Origin: Flavobacterium tiangeerense
GTDB taxonomy: Bacteria; Bacteroidota; Bacteroidia; Flavobacteriales; Flavobacteriaceae
Reading direction: 5' to 3'
Assembly (NCBI RefSeq): GCF_007830355.1
Contig: NZ_VLKO01000003.1
Coordinates: 248,231 to 312,230, forward strand
DNA: 64,000 nt
Shown: positions 1 through 7,469 of the stretch, piece after piece
Layout: the number at the start of each line of letters is the position of its first letter
Numbering within the stretch: position 1 is the stretch's first letter
Made by a program: the position numbers and the translations under genes
The notes under the pieces: generated by a model
The model's input: only the letters and a program-made list of their open reading frames with translations
Told to the model about the DNA's origin: nothing
Databases searched by the model: none

Positions 1-225
1 AGTTTGTTCAGCAGTACTTTCTATAAAAAGAGAAAAATCTACTTTTCCGCGTTCGAGTTTCAGCGCAATTTGGTTGCGTAAACCCAGTTCCATTTCGCGG
101 TACAGCGAAGGCATGCGTACATTTAAATCCAAACCTTTACTGTTCAAGGATTTTACTTCGACTGTTATTTTTTTGGTTGGTAGTTGCAACGTCGCTTTAC
201 CAAAACCGGTCATTGATTGTATCAT
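1..225 (-). CDS. yicC: YicC family protein (5' part; cut by window edge)
   Basis: The reverse strand encodes the amino terminus of a YicC-family protein. It begins MIQSMTGFGKA, the start typical of this family, and continues in frame for about 75 residues to the window edge, so the carboxy-terminal endoribonuclease part (DUF1732) is missing. YicC proteins are RNA-cleaving enzymes linked to small-RNA turnover and stationary-phase survival; that role is family knowledge. The start at 225 is chosen because it gives the usual MIQSMTGFG opening. An ATG four codons inside (213) would remove the conserved first residues. Confidence 0.85.
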   Translation of the reverse strand, partial: MIQSMTGFGKATLQLPTKKITVEVKSLNSKGLDLNVRMPSLYREMELGLRNQIALKLERGKVDFSLFIESTAEQT

Positions 226-411
226 ATCATTTTATAAAAAGAGCTCAAAGATAAGGAAAAACTTTTTCAGTCTCAGTCTCAGTTTTTAGTGTGTAGTTTG
301 CAGTATTTAGTCATCGTTTTCAGTCTCAGTTTTCAGCAATCAAATTCGCAACCAAATCTCATTTTTGTAGACTACTTTTTACGACTGCCAACTGCAACTG
401 CCCACTGTAAA

Positions 412-1293
412 CTAGTTCTTTTTCATCGTCACCAAAAAAACGCCGGTAAATATCAATAGAGCCGACGCTATTTTTACCAAACTCAACTCATCTTTACCCA
501 AACTGATGGCAAAAATGGTTGCAAATAAAGGTTGTAAATAGATAAAAACGGCCACGGTTGTTGGTTTTAATTCTTTCATCGAAAGCAAATTCAATAAATA
601 CGTGAAGAAAGTTGAAAAAATCACTACAAATCCTATTTTCCATCCAATAGCTGCGGGTATTACAGCCCAATCAACAGCTTGAAATTGGCTCCAGCCAAAA
701 GGCAAAACCATTAAAAAACCAAACAAATAAATCCATTTTACAAACGTAAAAGCATTGTATTTATCCATTAATTTCTTGACTACAATAAGATAGAACCCAT
801 ACGAAATGGCATTGACCAAAACGAGAAAATTCCCCAATCCAGCATTGGTAGCATTGCCAATAGACTTGCCGTATAAAATTAAAAACGCAGTTCCTATAAG
901 TCCTAGGATGATTCCAAAAACTTTTCTTTTTTGCATACGTTCTTTCATGATAATGGCCGAAAGTGTCAATACAATCATGGGAGTAGACACCATAATTACT
1001 GCTGCACTTATGGGCGAAGTCAAGCTTAATCCTTTAAAAAAAGTAAGCATATTAAAGGCCACACCAAAAAAAGCAGCCGCTATAATTCTAGGAAAATCAC
1101 CAATCTCAATTTTTTCCTTTGGCATAAAAAGCCAAACCAACCAAAACAAAAGTACCGAGCCACCTACACGCAGCAAAATAAACCCATACGCATCAATATA
1201 GAAAGGCATAACATCCTTAGCAATGGTAAAGGTTACACCGTAAATAATAGAGACCAGTGTAGCGCCAATGAGTGCGAGATTTCTTTTAGACAT
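412..1293 (-). CDS. DMT-superfamily (EamA) transporter
   Basis: Integral inner-membrane protein of about 293 residues with ten predicted hydrophobic segments arranged as two EamA repeats. This is the size and layout of drug/metabolite exporters related to RhaT and YdcZ. The reading frame extends four codons upstream, but the ATG at 1293 opens a natural transmembrane start (MSKRNLALIG) and is preferred. The start overlaps the end of the ArsC-like gene by 8 bases, so the two are probably co-transcribed and translationally coupled. The substrate cannot be read from the sequence. Confidence 0.85.
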   Translation of the reverse strand: MSKRNLALIGATLVSIIYGVTFTIAKDVMPFYIDAYGFILLRVGGSVLLFWLVWLFMPKEKIEIGDFPRIIAAAFFGVAFNMLTFFKGLSLTSPISAAVIMVSTPMIVLTLSAIIMKERMQKRKVFGIILGLIGTAFLILYGKSIGNATNAGLGNFLVLVNAISYGFYLIVVKKLMDKYNAFTFVKWIYLFGFLMVLPFGWSQFQAVDWAVIPAAIGWKIGFVVIFSTFFTYLLNLLSMKELKPTTVAVFIYLQPLFATIFAISLGKDELSLVKIASALLIFTGVFLVTMKKN

Positions 1294-1642
1294 GGGCAAG
1301 AACAAGATTTACTTGATGCATGTTTTGTTGGCTGTTGCCAATGTAGATTTTGTCTTTGATAATAAATACCGGACGACTCAAAAACGTATAATGTTCCAAA
1401 ATGTATTTTTTGTAATCGTCTTCGGTTAAGGATTTATTTTTCAAATCCATTGATTTGTAAAGCTGTGCTTTTTTACTAAAAAGTGCTTCGTAACTGCCTG
1501 CAAGTTTGCGCATTTGCTCTAATTCTTCCAGCGTAATGGGGTCTTGTTTGATATCGTGAAATTTAAAATCATGTTCTTTAGGTAATGATTTTATAATTTT
1601 TCTGCACGTGTCGCAAGATGCGAGATAGTATATTTTGTCCAT
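1286..1642 (-). CDS. ArsC/Spx-family reductase-like protein
   Basis: A 118-residue thioredoxin-fold protein of the ArsC/Spx family. It has CDTC in the first loop after the beta strand (residues about 9-12) and the conserved Arg-Pro of the family near residue 89 (FLSRPVF). Family members reduce arsenate through glutathione or glutaredoxin, or (Spx) bind RNA polymerase. No ars operon partner is visible, so arsenate reduction is not proven. The frame is open for another 14 codons upstream, but the ATG at 1642 starts right before the first strand (MDKIYYLASC) and matches the family. The 3' end overlaps the DMT transporter gene. Confidence 0.75.
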   Translation of the reverse strand: MDKIYYLASCDTCRKIIKSLPKEHDFKFHDIKQDPITLEELEQMRKLAGSYEALFSKKAQLYKSMDLKNKSLTEDDYKKYILEHYTFLSRPVFIIKDKIYIGNSQQNMHQVNLVLAHV

Positions 1643-1686
1643 GGATAACATAATTTCTTTGTGCAAAGAAAATTCATTTGACACGG

Positions 1687-1717
1687 AAAATGATTATTTT
1701 TATAGAAAAAATAAAAA
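1687..1717 (+). repeat. 31-bp leader repeat, copy 1 (upstream of first DinB-fold gene)
   Basis: These 31 bases are identical to 2180-2210, directly upstream of the second DinB-fold gene. The ATG of the gene follows 2 bases later. The block contains TATTTTTA, one base off the Bacteroidota -7 box TAnnTTTG, so it may carry a promoter or a leader duplicated together with the gene. Confidence 0.85.
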
Positions 1718-1718
1718 A

Positions 1719-2174
1719 ATGCATCAAACATTTGATATTGCCAAAGCAAGTAGAAAAGTGTTGTCACAATTTCTGGAAAATTATACTTTGGAACAACTAA
1801 ATAAAAGGGCTCCGGGATTTAACAACAATTTAATTTGGAATATCGCCCATATTGTGGTTACACAACAAAGGTTAGTTTATAAATTTTCGGGAGTGCCTAT
1901 GATTATTTCTGACGAATTATTCGAAAAATACAAAGGTGGAACCAAGCCACTTCAAGATGTTACACAAGCTGAGGTTGATGAAATCCAGTCATTGCTTTTT
2001 GAAACTATTAATCAAACCGAAGCTGATTTTAATAATAAATTCTTTAAAGATTATCAGGAATATAAAACCTCAATAGGCCTGACTATTAAAAACATTGAAG
2101 ATGCATTATCTTTTAATAACTATCATGAGGCGCTACACATGGGCATCATTATGAGTATTAGAAAGTTTGTATAA
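1719..2174 (+). CDS. DinB-fold protein, paralogue 1
   Basis: A 151-residue four-helix protein of the DinB/YfiT-like superfamily. It shows the expected metal-site histidines: one in the second helix (WNIAHIVV) and an HxxxH pair near the C-terminus (YHEALHMG). The neighbour at 2213-2671 is a clear paralogue over the whole length (shared NNLIWNI.HI, SGxPM, VTQAEVDEI, EDAL.F.N.HE.LH, IRKF). Family members bind a divalent metal; several act as thiol (bacillithiol) transferases, and many have unknown function. The frame opens at 1635, but the ATG at 1719 is supported by alignment with the paralogue and by the duplicated leader just before it. Confidence 0.8.
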   Translation: MHQTFDIAKASRKVLSQFLENYTLEQLNKRAPGFNNNLIWNIAHIVVTQQRLVYKFSGVPMIISDELFEKYKGGTKPLQDVTQAEVDEIQSLLFETINQTEADFNNKFFKDYQEYKTSIGLTIKNIEDALSFNNYHEALHMGIIMSIRKFV

Positions 2175-2179
2175 GTCAA

Positions 2180-2210
2180 AAAATGATTATTTTTATAGAA
2201 AAAATAAAAA
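2180..2210 (+). repeat. 31-bp leader repeat, copy 2 (upstream of second DinB-fold gene)
   Basis: Identical to 1687-1717. Here an in-frame ATG lies inside the repeat at 2183, but in copy 1 the equivalent ATG is out of frame with the gene. The repeat is therefore more likely untranslated leader or promoter than coding sequence. Confidence 0.85.
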
Positions 2211-2212
2211 TC

Positions 2213-2671
2213 ATGAAGCAATTATTTGATGTAGCTACAACCAGTAGAAAAATGATGTCGAAATTCTTAGATAGCTATTCGCTGGATCAATTGAATGCCA
2301 TACCGCTAGGATGCAGCAATAATTTAATCTGGAACATTGGGCACATTATTGTCTCCCAGCAAATGCTAGTGTACAAACTTTCGGGTTTGCCTATGTTAGT
2401 TTCAGAGGAATTGGTGGAGAAGTATAAAAAAGGAACCCGCCCAGAGGGAGATGTTACACAAGCCGAAGTAGACGAAATAAAGGCCTTATTGTTTGCAACT
2501 ATAGCGCAAACCCAACGGGATTATGAGCAGAAAAAGTTTGTTTCTTACATGGAGTACACCACTTCTACGGGTGATCACGTCCTGCAAAATGCCGAAGATG
2601 CCTTGGCTTTCAGTAATTTCCATGAAGGCTTACATATAGGCAATATGCTCATCATTCGAAAGTTTATCTAG
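2213..2671 (+). CDS. DinB-fold protein, paralogue 2
   Basis: A 152-residue DinB-superfamily protein, tandem duplicate of the gene just upstream. It keeps the three-histidine metal site (NIGHIIVSQQ and NFHEGLHIGN). The two proteins differ at many positions, so the duplication is not recent, yet their 31-bp leaders are identical. The ATG at 2213 (MKQLFDVATTSRK) matches the start of the paralogue (MHQTFDIAKASRK); the earlier in-frame ATG at 2183 lies within the repeat. No partner gene indicates the substrate. A copy of an intergenic stem-loop repeat begins immediately after its stop codon. Confidence 0.8.
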   Translation: MKQLFDVATTSRKMMSKFLDSYSLDQLNAIPLGCSNNLIWNIGHIIVSQQMLVYKLSGLPMLVSEELVEKYKKGTRPEGDVTQAEVDEIKALLFATIAQTQRDYEQKKFVSYMEYTTSTGDHVLQNAEDALAFSNFHEGLHIGNMLIIRKFI

Positions 2672-2819
2672 GAGCCATATCCCGCCATTCGTTTCATCTC
2701 TGGCCCAAAACCCTATTTTTTCAAAGGCATAAAAGGAGCTTCCTGCGGTCGCTCTTTTCTACCAAGAAAAAATAGAGTTTTGGGCCAGAGGATTTTCACT
2801 GCTGTCGGGGCTAGGGGAT
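2672..2819. repeat. Dispersed intergenic stem-loop repeat, copy A
   Basis: A non-coding palindromic element that begins directly after the stop of the DinB-fold gene. It has a long hairpin: 2699-2722 pairs with 2766-2789 (23 of 24 positions), around a 43-base loop containing GGAGCTTCCTGCGGTCGCTC. The left end (GGAGCCATATCCCGCCATTCG) and right end (GGATTTTCACTGCTGTCGGG) resemble the ends of the copies at 23343-23487 and 27058-27175, and part of the copy at 10530-10633. Such elements are dispersed in flavobacterial genomes (recalled knowledge). The left-end GGAGCC overlaps the last base of the stop codon. Confidence 0.75.
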
Positions 2820-2865
2820 AGCGCTTTGTTGATAAAGATATTTTGTAAAGCAGACTGATCTTTTT

Positions 2866-3609
2866 TTACTTCAATTTCAAATAGGATTCTATTGTTGCGT
2901 ACGATAGCAATAATTCTTTTGGCCCATCGGCATAGGATGCTGCTTCGTAGGAGTTGTAATAAAGCAGTAATCCTTTATCAGTGTAAAAAATATTTTGAGG
3001 AAGCGCAAATTTATCCTCTTCAAACATCAATCCCGTAGCGTTTATCGATGCCGTACTTGGGATTTTATATTTGGCTCTGAATTTCTTTTCGGCGAAAGCC
3101 ATAAAAGCAGCTTTATCCTTAAAAATAGCTTCGTTTGTAATAGTCTTACCTGTTGATGGGTCAAACAATAAAGAACGCAAACCTTGATAGCCATGAGCAC
3201 CTCCCGTATAGGTGTAATGATTGATTTCTAGATTCAAAATCCCTTCTGATTGGTACCCTACTTTCCCTGTTACAGTAGCCTCCCAGCCAATAGTTTCACT
3301 TGGAAAATCTTTGTGTAATTTCTCGTAGGAATCAATAAAAGCAGTGGTTAAATCTTTATAATTTGTTGCGGCATATGGCTTTTCACCAAAGTAAACAATC
3401 TCTTTCAATACAGAAAATACTTTTTGGTTAATACTATCGGTCTCCACAGAATTGTCTTGTGCAACTGGAATTTTGATACTGATTTGTGGGCAGTTTTCTT
3501 GGCAAGCAATCTTCGATTTTTTTTCGAAAGAAACAGAAGTAAAGTGAAGTTCCTTTGTACAACTAGTTAAAAAAAGGAATAGTACTCCAAAAACGAAATA
3601 AGGTTTCAT
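2866..3609 (-). CDS. DUF3298/DUF4163-type lipoprotein
   Basis: A 247-residue predicted lipoprotein. The amino terminus has a short hydrophobic stretch followed by a lipobox (LFLTSC), so it should be lipidated and face the periplasm or outer membrane. The body matches the DUF4163-DUF3298 architecture of RsiV- and PdaC-like proteins: the central segment HYTYTGGAHGYQG is a family signature, followed by an FDPSTGK strand typical of DUF3298. Some relatives bind lysozyme or act on peptidoglycan; no function is assigned here. ATG 3609 is preferred over 3642 because it begins the signal sequence. A -7-like box (TACCTTTG, reverse strand 3638-3631) lies upstream. Confidence 0.7.
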   Translation of the reverse strand: MKPYFVFGVLFLFLTSCTKELHFTSVSFEKKSKIACQENCPQISIKIPVAQDNSVETDSINQKVFSVLKEIVYFGEKPYAATNYKDLTTAFIDSYEKLHKDFPSETIGWEATVTGKVGYQSEGILNLEINHYTYTGGAHGYQGLRSLLFDPSTGKTITNEAIFKDKAAFMAFAEKKFRAKYKIPSTASINATGLMFEEDKFALPQNIFYTDKGLLLYYNSYEAASYADGPKELLLSYATIESYLKLK

Positions 3610-3650
3610 TTGTAAATTGTTAATTATATACAAAGGTATCAACTTGTAGC

Positions 3651-3680
3651 TTGGTTAAAATAAATTAAAGGGTAAATTTG
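3651..3680 (+). promoter_or_regulatory. Promoter of the cystathionine gamma-synthase-type gene
   Basis: TTG at 3651-3653 and TAAATTTG at 3673-3680 are separated by 19 bases, a good match to the Bacteroidota consensus TTG-N17-23-TAnnTTTG. The gene starts about 30 bases downstream. Confidence 0.7.
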
Positions 3681-3710
3681 TGAAACATTTAGGTAATAAA
3701 ATCAAACGAT

Positions 3711-4856
3711 ATGAAATTCAATACAAAGGTAATCCACGGTGGGCAACACCATGATCCAAGTACAGGAGCAGTTATGCCGCCAGTATATCAAACATCAACA
3801 TTTGTACAAACTAGCCCAGGGCAGCCATTAAATCCAGACTATGAATACAGTAGGGCTGCAAATCCTACCAGAAGCGCTCTTGAAAACGCTTTGGCAAGTA
3901 TTGAGAACGGAACTCGTGGATTGGCTTTTTCATCAGGATTAGCGGCTACTGATTGTGTGTTGCGATCTTTCAAAGCAGGAGACGAAATCATTGCTATGGA
4001 TGATTTATATGGAGGAACGTACCGAATGTTTACGCGTATTTATAAAGATTCAGGAATAAAATTCCATTTTGTTGACATGAATGATTTAGAAAAATTCAAG
4101 TCGTTAATCAATGAAAACACAAAGATGGTTTGGGTAGAAACGCCTACAAACCCTTTAATGAAACTAGCCGATATTCAAGAAATTGCAAAAATCACGAAGG
4201 AAAACAACATTCTTTTTGCAGTTGATAACACTTTTGCAACGCCTTATTTGCAAAAACCATTAGACTTGGGAGCTGATATTGTAATGCATTCTGCCACCAA
4301 ATATCTAGGTGGACACTCTGATGTTATTGCGGGAGCTTTGATTGTAAAAGATGAAGCGCTAGGAGCACAATTGCATTTTCAACAATTTGCTACGGGAGCT
4401 ACACTTGGACCCATGGATAGCTTCTTAGTACTTAGAGGTATAAAAACTCTGCACTTGCGCGTACAAAGACATTGTGAAAATGGAGCTAAGGTGGTGGAGT
4501 TTTTAAACAATCATCCAAAAGTAAAAACAGTATATTATCCTGGATTACCGAGTCATCCCTATCATGAAATTGCTAAAAAACAAATGAGTGGTTTTGGCGG
4601 AATGGTATCTTTTACATTTGTATCGGGTAAAAAAGAGGATGCAATTGACTTTCTAGAAAAAGTTAAGGTATTTACTTTGGCCGAATCTCTTGGTGGTGTA
4701 GAGTCTTTAGCCAATCATCCAGCGTTGATGACACACGCATCTATCCCTGAAGATAAACGTAAGGAAATTGGAATTACGGATGATTTGGTTCGTTTGAGCG
4801 TAGGTATCGAGGACGCCGATGATTTGATCGAAGATTTGAAACAAGCATTGGCTTAA
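3711..4856 (+). CDS. metB: Trans-sulfuration PLP enzyme (cystathionine gamma-synthase type)
   Basis: A 381-residue cytosolic enzyme of the Cys/Met-metabolism PLP family. The PLP lysine sits in SATKYLGGHSD (about residue 197). Other family blocks are YSRAANPTR, FSSGLAAT, VETPTNPL, AVDNTFATP and the C-terminal LSVGIEDADDL. It should make cystathionine from an activated homoserine and cysteine, or cleave cystathionine; synthase and lyase members cannot be separated reliably by eye, so metB is the usual but not certain name. It stands alone with its own promoter and a strong terminator. Confidence 0.85.
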   Translation: MKFNTKVIHGGQHHDPSTGAVMPPVYQTSTFVQTSPGQPLNPDYEYSRAANPTRSALENALASIENGTRGLAFSSGLAATDCVLRSFKAGDEIIAMDDLYGGTYRMFTRIYKDSGIKFHFVDMNDLEKFKSLINENTKMVWVETPTNPLMKLADIQEIAKITKENNILFAVDNTFATPYLQKPLDLGADIVMHSATKYLGGHSDVIAGALIVKDEALGAQLHFQQFATGATLGPMDSFLVLRGIKTLHLRVQRHCENGAKVVEFLNNHPKVKTVYYPGLPSHPYHEIAKKQMSGFGGMVSFTFVSGKKEDAIDFLEKVKVFTLAESLGGVESLANHPALMTHASIPEDKRKEIGITDDLVRLSVGIEDADDLIEDLKQALA

Positions 4857-4862
4857 AATAAA

Positions 4863-4905
4863 AAACAAACCCCAAAACAGAAAGAATGTTTTGGGGTTTG
4901 TTTTT
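4863..4905. terminator. Bidirectional terminator
   Basis: A perfect 17-bp stem (4863-4879 with 4887-4903) around a 7-base loop, with A and T runs on either side. It lies between convergent genes and can end transcription from both. Confidence 0.9.
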
Positions 4906-4927
4906 ATACGTATAGAGGTTTAATTAA

Positions 4928-5731
4928 TTAATCTAAATAATGAATATATCCTACATTAAACCACACGAGCCAATCATTAGCTTTGTTTTCTTTATAAATT
5001 TTTGGGTTGGGATTAAGCCCGTCAACCCAGTTGGAAAAAAAATATTGAAATCGTAAATCGACCATCAAATCACCAGAATCGGTTAATTTATATCGAGATC
5101 CAACACTTGATACAACAGACCAAACGGTACCTTGTTCTGATGAAAAACCGTAAGGACGCCCTTCAGAAGGGGTGAGGTATTTAGGGAATGTAGTTGCAGC
5201 ATTTCCTAGCGGTCCTAATGAAGATTCAGCTTTGGCGTTGTAGGCACTAAACTGGCCACCTAAACTGATAAAAGGAGCAAAACCTCCCGTAACAGCTGTA
5301 AAATCTCTTATGTTCCAAGGGTAAAATTCAAGTTGCATTCCAAGGTTTGCCACCGCAGTACTTCCAGTCATGGCTCGTAATTGTTGAGCTCCAAGTGAAT
5401 TTTTACTCGGGTCAACATATTCACCAAAATGCTTTAGATTTGTTTTGTTATAAGACAACTCAGTCCTTAGCTTGAAGTGCTGGTTGAAAAAAGTTCTTGA
5501 AGTGTAATTATAATTCTTGTCGTAAGTAAAGTTCAGGTAATGAACTAACCCAATACCGATTCCTGTGTTACCAGCATTTGTTGAAAAATCATATCGCTCA
5601 CCATAATCCGATTGAAATGCTATTGGACCCGCAATAATACCTACTTCGTGCGAAAAACCGTCGAATTGAGCATTTGAATTGTTAGAAAATCCAAATATCA
5701 GTGCTAAAAGTGGTATTATGTGTCTGGCCAT
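4928..5731 (-). CDS. THC0290_0291-type outer-membrane beta-barrel protein
   Basis: A 267-residue protein with an N-terminal signal peptide ending near SNAQ, then amphipathic beta strands rich in aromatic and glycine residues. The segment GFSHEVGIIAGPIAFQSDYG is typical of the flavobacterial THC0290_0291 outer-membrane family. The protein ends in an alternating strand (WLVWFNVGYIHYLD), as expected for a small porin-like barrel. Function is unknown. A reverse-strand -7 box TATATTTG (5765-5758) lies upstream. The gene converges with the metB-type gene on the shared terminator at 4863-4905. Confidence 0.75.
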   Translation of the reverse strand: MARHIIPLLALIFGFSNNSNAQFDGFSHEVGIIAGPIAFQSDYGERYDFSTNAGNTGIGIGLVHYLNFTYDKNYNYTSRTFFNQHFKLRTELSYNKTNLKHFGEYVDPSKNSLGAQQLRAMTGSTAVANLGMQLEFYPWNIRDFTAVTGGFAPFISLGGQFSAYNAKAESSLGPLGNAATTFPKYLTPSEGRPYGFSSEQGTVWSVVSSVGSRYKLTDSGDLMVDLRFQYFFSNWVDGLNPNPKIYKENKANDWLVWFNVGYIHYLD

Positions 5732-5956
5732 TAGGAGCTAGTGTTTTCAAATCTTCACAAATATATAAAAACATCGAGTATTAAGAAGTAGAAAAACGAA
5801 TTAAAAATAAGCAGACAAAATCTTATTTACTTACGAAAGTGTTAAACATTAGCTTCAAAACAACATATCTTGAACATAATTGTTTGTTAATGGATAATAA
5901 AAAGATAATTCTATTGATAAATTTTAAAAACTGAGTCCGAATATTTTTATAAGATG

Positions 5957-5964
5957 TATATTTG
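5957..5964 (+). promoter_or_regulatory. -7 promoter box for gdhA
   Basis: TATATTTG matches TAnnTTTG and lies 45 bases before the gdhA start. No convincing TTG is seen at the expected upstream distance, so this is a partial promoter call. Confidence 0.5.
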
Positions 5965-6008
5965 TATATTATAACGAAATCGTTTTCTTAATTAATTACT
6001 TATATACT

Positions 6009-7352
6009 ATGTTACTAAAAATAAATGATTTTATGGCTCAAGTTGAGGCCAAGAATCCAAATGAACCTGAATTTATTCAAGCTGTTAGGGAATTTGCAGA
6101 AACTGTAATTCCATTTATTGCAGAGCAAAAAAAATACGATGGAAAAAATTTACTGCTTAGAATTACTGAGCCAGAGCGTTCTATTATTTTTAGAGTTCCT
6201 TGGGTTGATGATAAAGGAGAGATTCAAGTAAACAGAGGTTTTAGAATTCAAATGAACTCTGCCATTGGTCCATACAAAGGAGGAATTCGTTTTCACAATA
6301 CCGTAAATTTATCAGTACTTAAGTTTTTAGCATTCGAACAAGTTTTTAAAAACAGTTTGACTACATTACCTATGGGTGGTGGAAAAGGAGGTTCTGATTT
6401 TGATCCACAAGGTAAATCAGATGCTGAAGTAATGCGTTTTTGCCAATCGTTTATGACAGAATTGTGCAGACACATTGGGCCACAATTAGACGTTCCAGCT
6501 GGTGATATTGGTGTAGGAGCTAGAGAAATAGGATATTTATTTGGTCAATATAAAAGAATCAGAAATGAGTTTACTGGTGTTTTAACTGGTAAAGGATTAG
6601 CATACGGTGGATCTTTGATTAGACCAGAAGCTACTGGTTACGGTGTGGTATATTTTGCGGAGCAAATGTTAAACACTATCGGACAAAACATCAAAGGAAA
6701 AAGAGTTTCTATTTCTGGATTTGGAAATGTAGCATGGGGTGTTGCCTTAAAAGTAAATGATTTAGGTGGAAAAGTAGTTACTATTTCTGGTCCTGATGGA
6801 TATATCTATGATGAAGAAGGAATTTCAGGAGATAAGATTGACTTCATGCTTGAAATGAGAGCAAGAGGTGATAACAGAGCTGAAGCGTATTTAGAAAAAT
6901 ATCCAAATGCTGAATTCCACAAAGGAAAAAGCGTATGGGAAGTGAAAGTGGATGTTGCAATCCCATGTGCTACTCAAAACGAGTTGAACGAAGAAGATGC
7001 AAAAAAATTAATTGCAAACGGAGTAATGTGTGTAACAGAAGCTGCTAACATGCCATGTACTCTTGAAGCAATAAAAGAATTCTTGAAAGCTAAAGTACTT
7101 TTTGCACCTGGAAAAGCTGCAAATGCTGGAGGAGTAGCTGCTTCAGGACTTGAAATGACACAAAACTCTATCCGTTTAAACTGGACTAGTGAAGAGGTTG
7201 ATTCAAGACTTAAAGAAATTATGGTTGGAATTCACAATCAATGTAAGCAATATGGTACAGATGAAGAAGGATATGTAAACTACGTAAAAGGAGCAAACAT
7301 AGCTGGATTTGTAAAAGTTGCCGATGCAATGCTAGCACAAGGAGTGGTATAA
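6009..7352 (+). CDS. gdhA: Glutamate dehydrogenase, hexameric NADP type
   Basis: A 447-residue cytosolic enzyme that interconverts 2-oxoglutarate plus ammonia and glutamate. Length and motifs match the bacterial hexameric class: KGGIRFH, the active-site block PMGGGKGGSDFDPQGKSD, DVPAGDIGVG, the Rossmann motif GFGNVAWG, and the C-terminal ANAGGVAASGLEM. The SDFDP version of the active-site block is typical of NADP-dependent biosynthetic enzymes. Upstream is a TATATTTG box, downstream a terminator, so it is probably monocistronic. It feeds ammonia into amino-acid synthesis. Confidence 0.93.
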   Translation: MLLKINDFMAQVEAKNPNEPEFIQAVREFAETVIPFIAEQKKYDGKNLLLRITEPERSIIFRVPWVDDKGEIQVNRGFRIQMNSAIGPYKGGIRFHNTVNLSVLKFLAFEQVFKNSLTTLPMGGGKGGSDFDPQGKSDAEVMRFCQSFMTELCRHIGPQLDVPAGDIGVGAREIGYLFGQYKRIRNEFTGVLTGKGLAYGGSLIRPEATGYGVVYFAEQMLNTIGQNIKGKRVSISGFGNVAWGVALKVNDLGGKVVTISGPDGYIYDEEGISGDKIDFMLEMRARGDNRAEAYLEKYPNAEFHKGKSVWEVKVDVAIPCATQNELNEEDAKKLIANGVMCVTEAANMPCTLEAIKEFLKAKVLFAPGKAANAGGVAASGLEMTQNSIRLNWTSEEVDSRLKEIMVGIHNQCKQYGTDEEGYVNYVKGANIAGFVKVADAMLAQGVV

Positions 7353-7372
7353 TACACTGCTTAAATTATAAT

Positions 7373-7408
7373 AAACCTTCTATCGTGTATTCGGTAGAAG
7401 GTTTTTTT
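7373..7408 (+). terminator. Terminator after gdhA
   Basis: A 10-bp stem (7373-7382 with 7395-7404) followed by a T run. Confidence 0.85.
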
Positions 7409-7439
7409 ATGTAACAAATAGCCTTAACTTTCGTTTGTT

Positions 7440-7447
7440 TATATTTG
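7440..7447 (+). promoter_or_regulatory. -7 promoter box for porZ-recO
   Basis: TATATTTG matches TAnnTTTG. Transcription would begin near 7453, which makes the upstream GTG at 7458 an unlikely start and supports the ATG at 7470. Confidence 0.5.
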
Positions 7448-7469
7448 TAAATCAATAGTGCTACAAAGG

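Noticed and set aside
806..1201. Long open frame antisense to the DMT transporter gene
   Set aside because: Shadow frame of a gene with clear family motifs; no family signature of its own.
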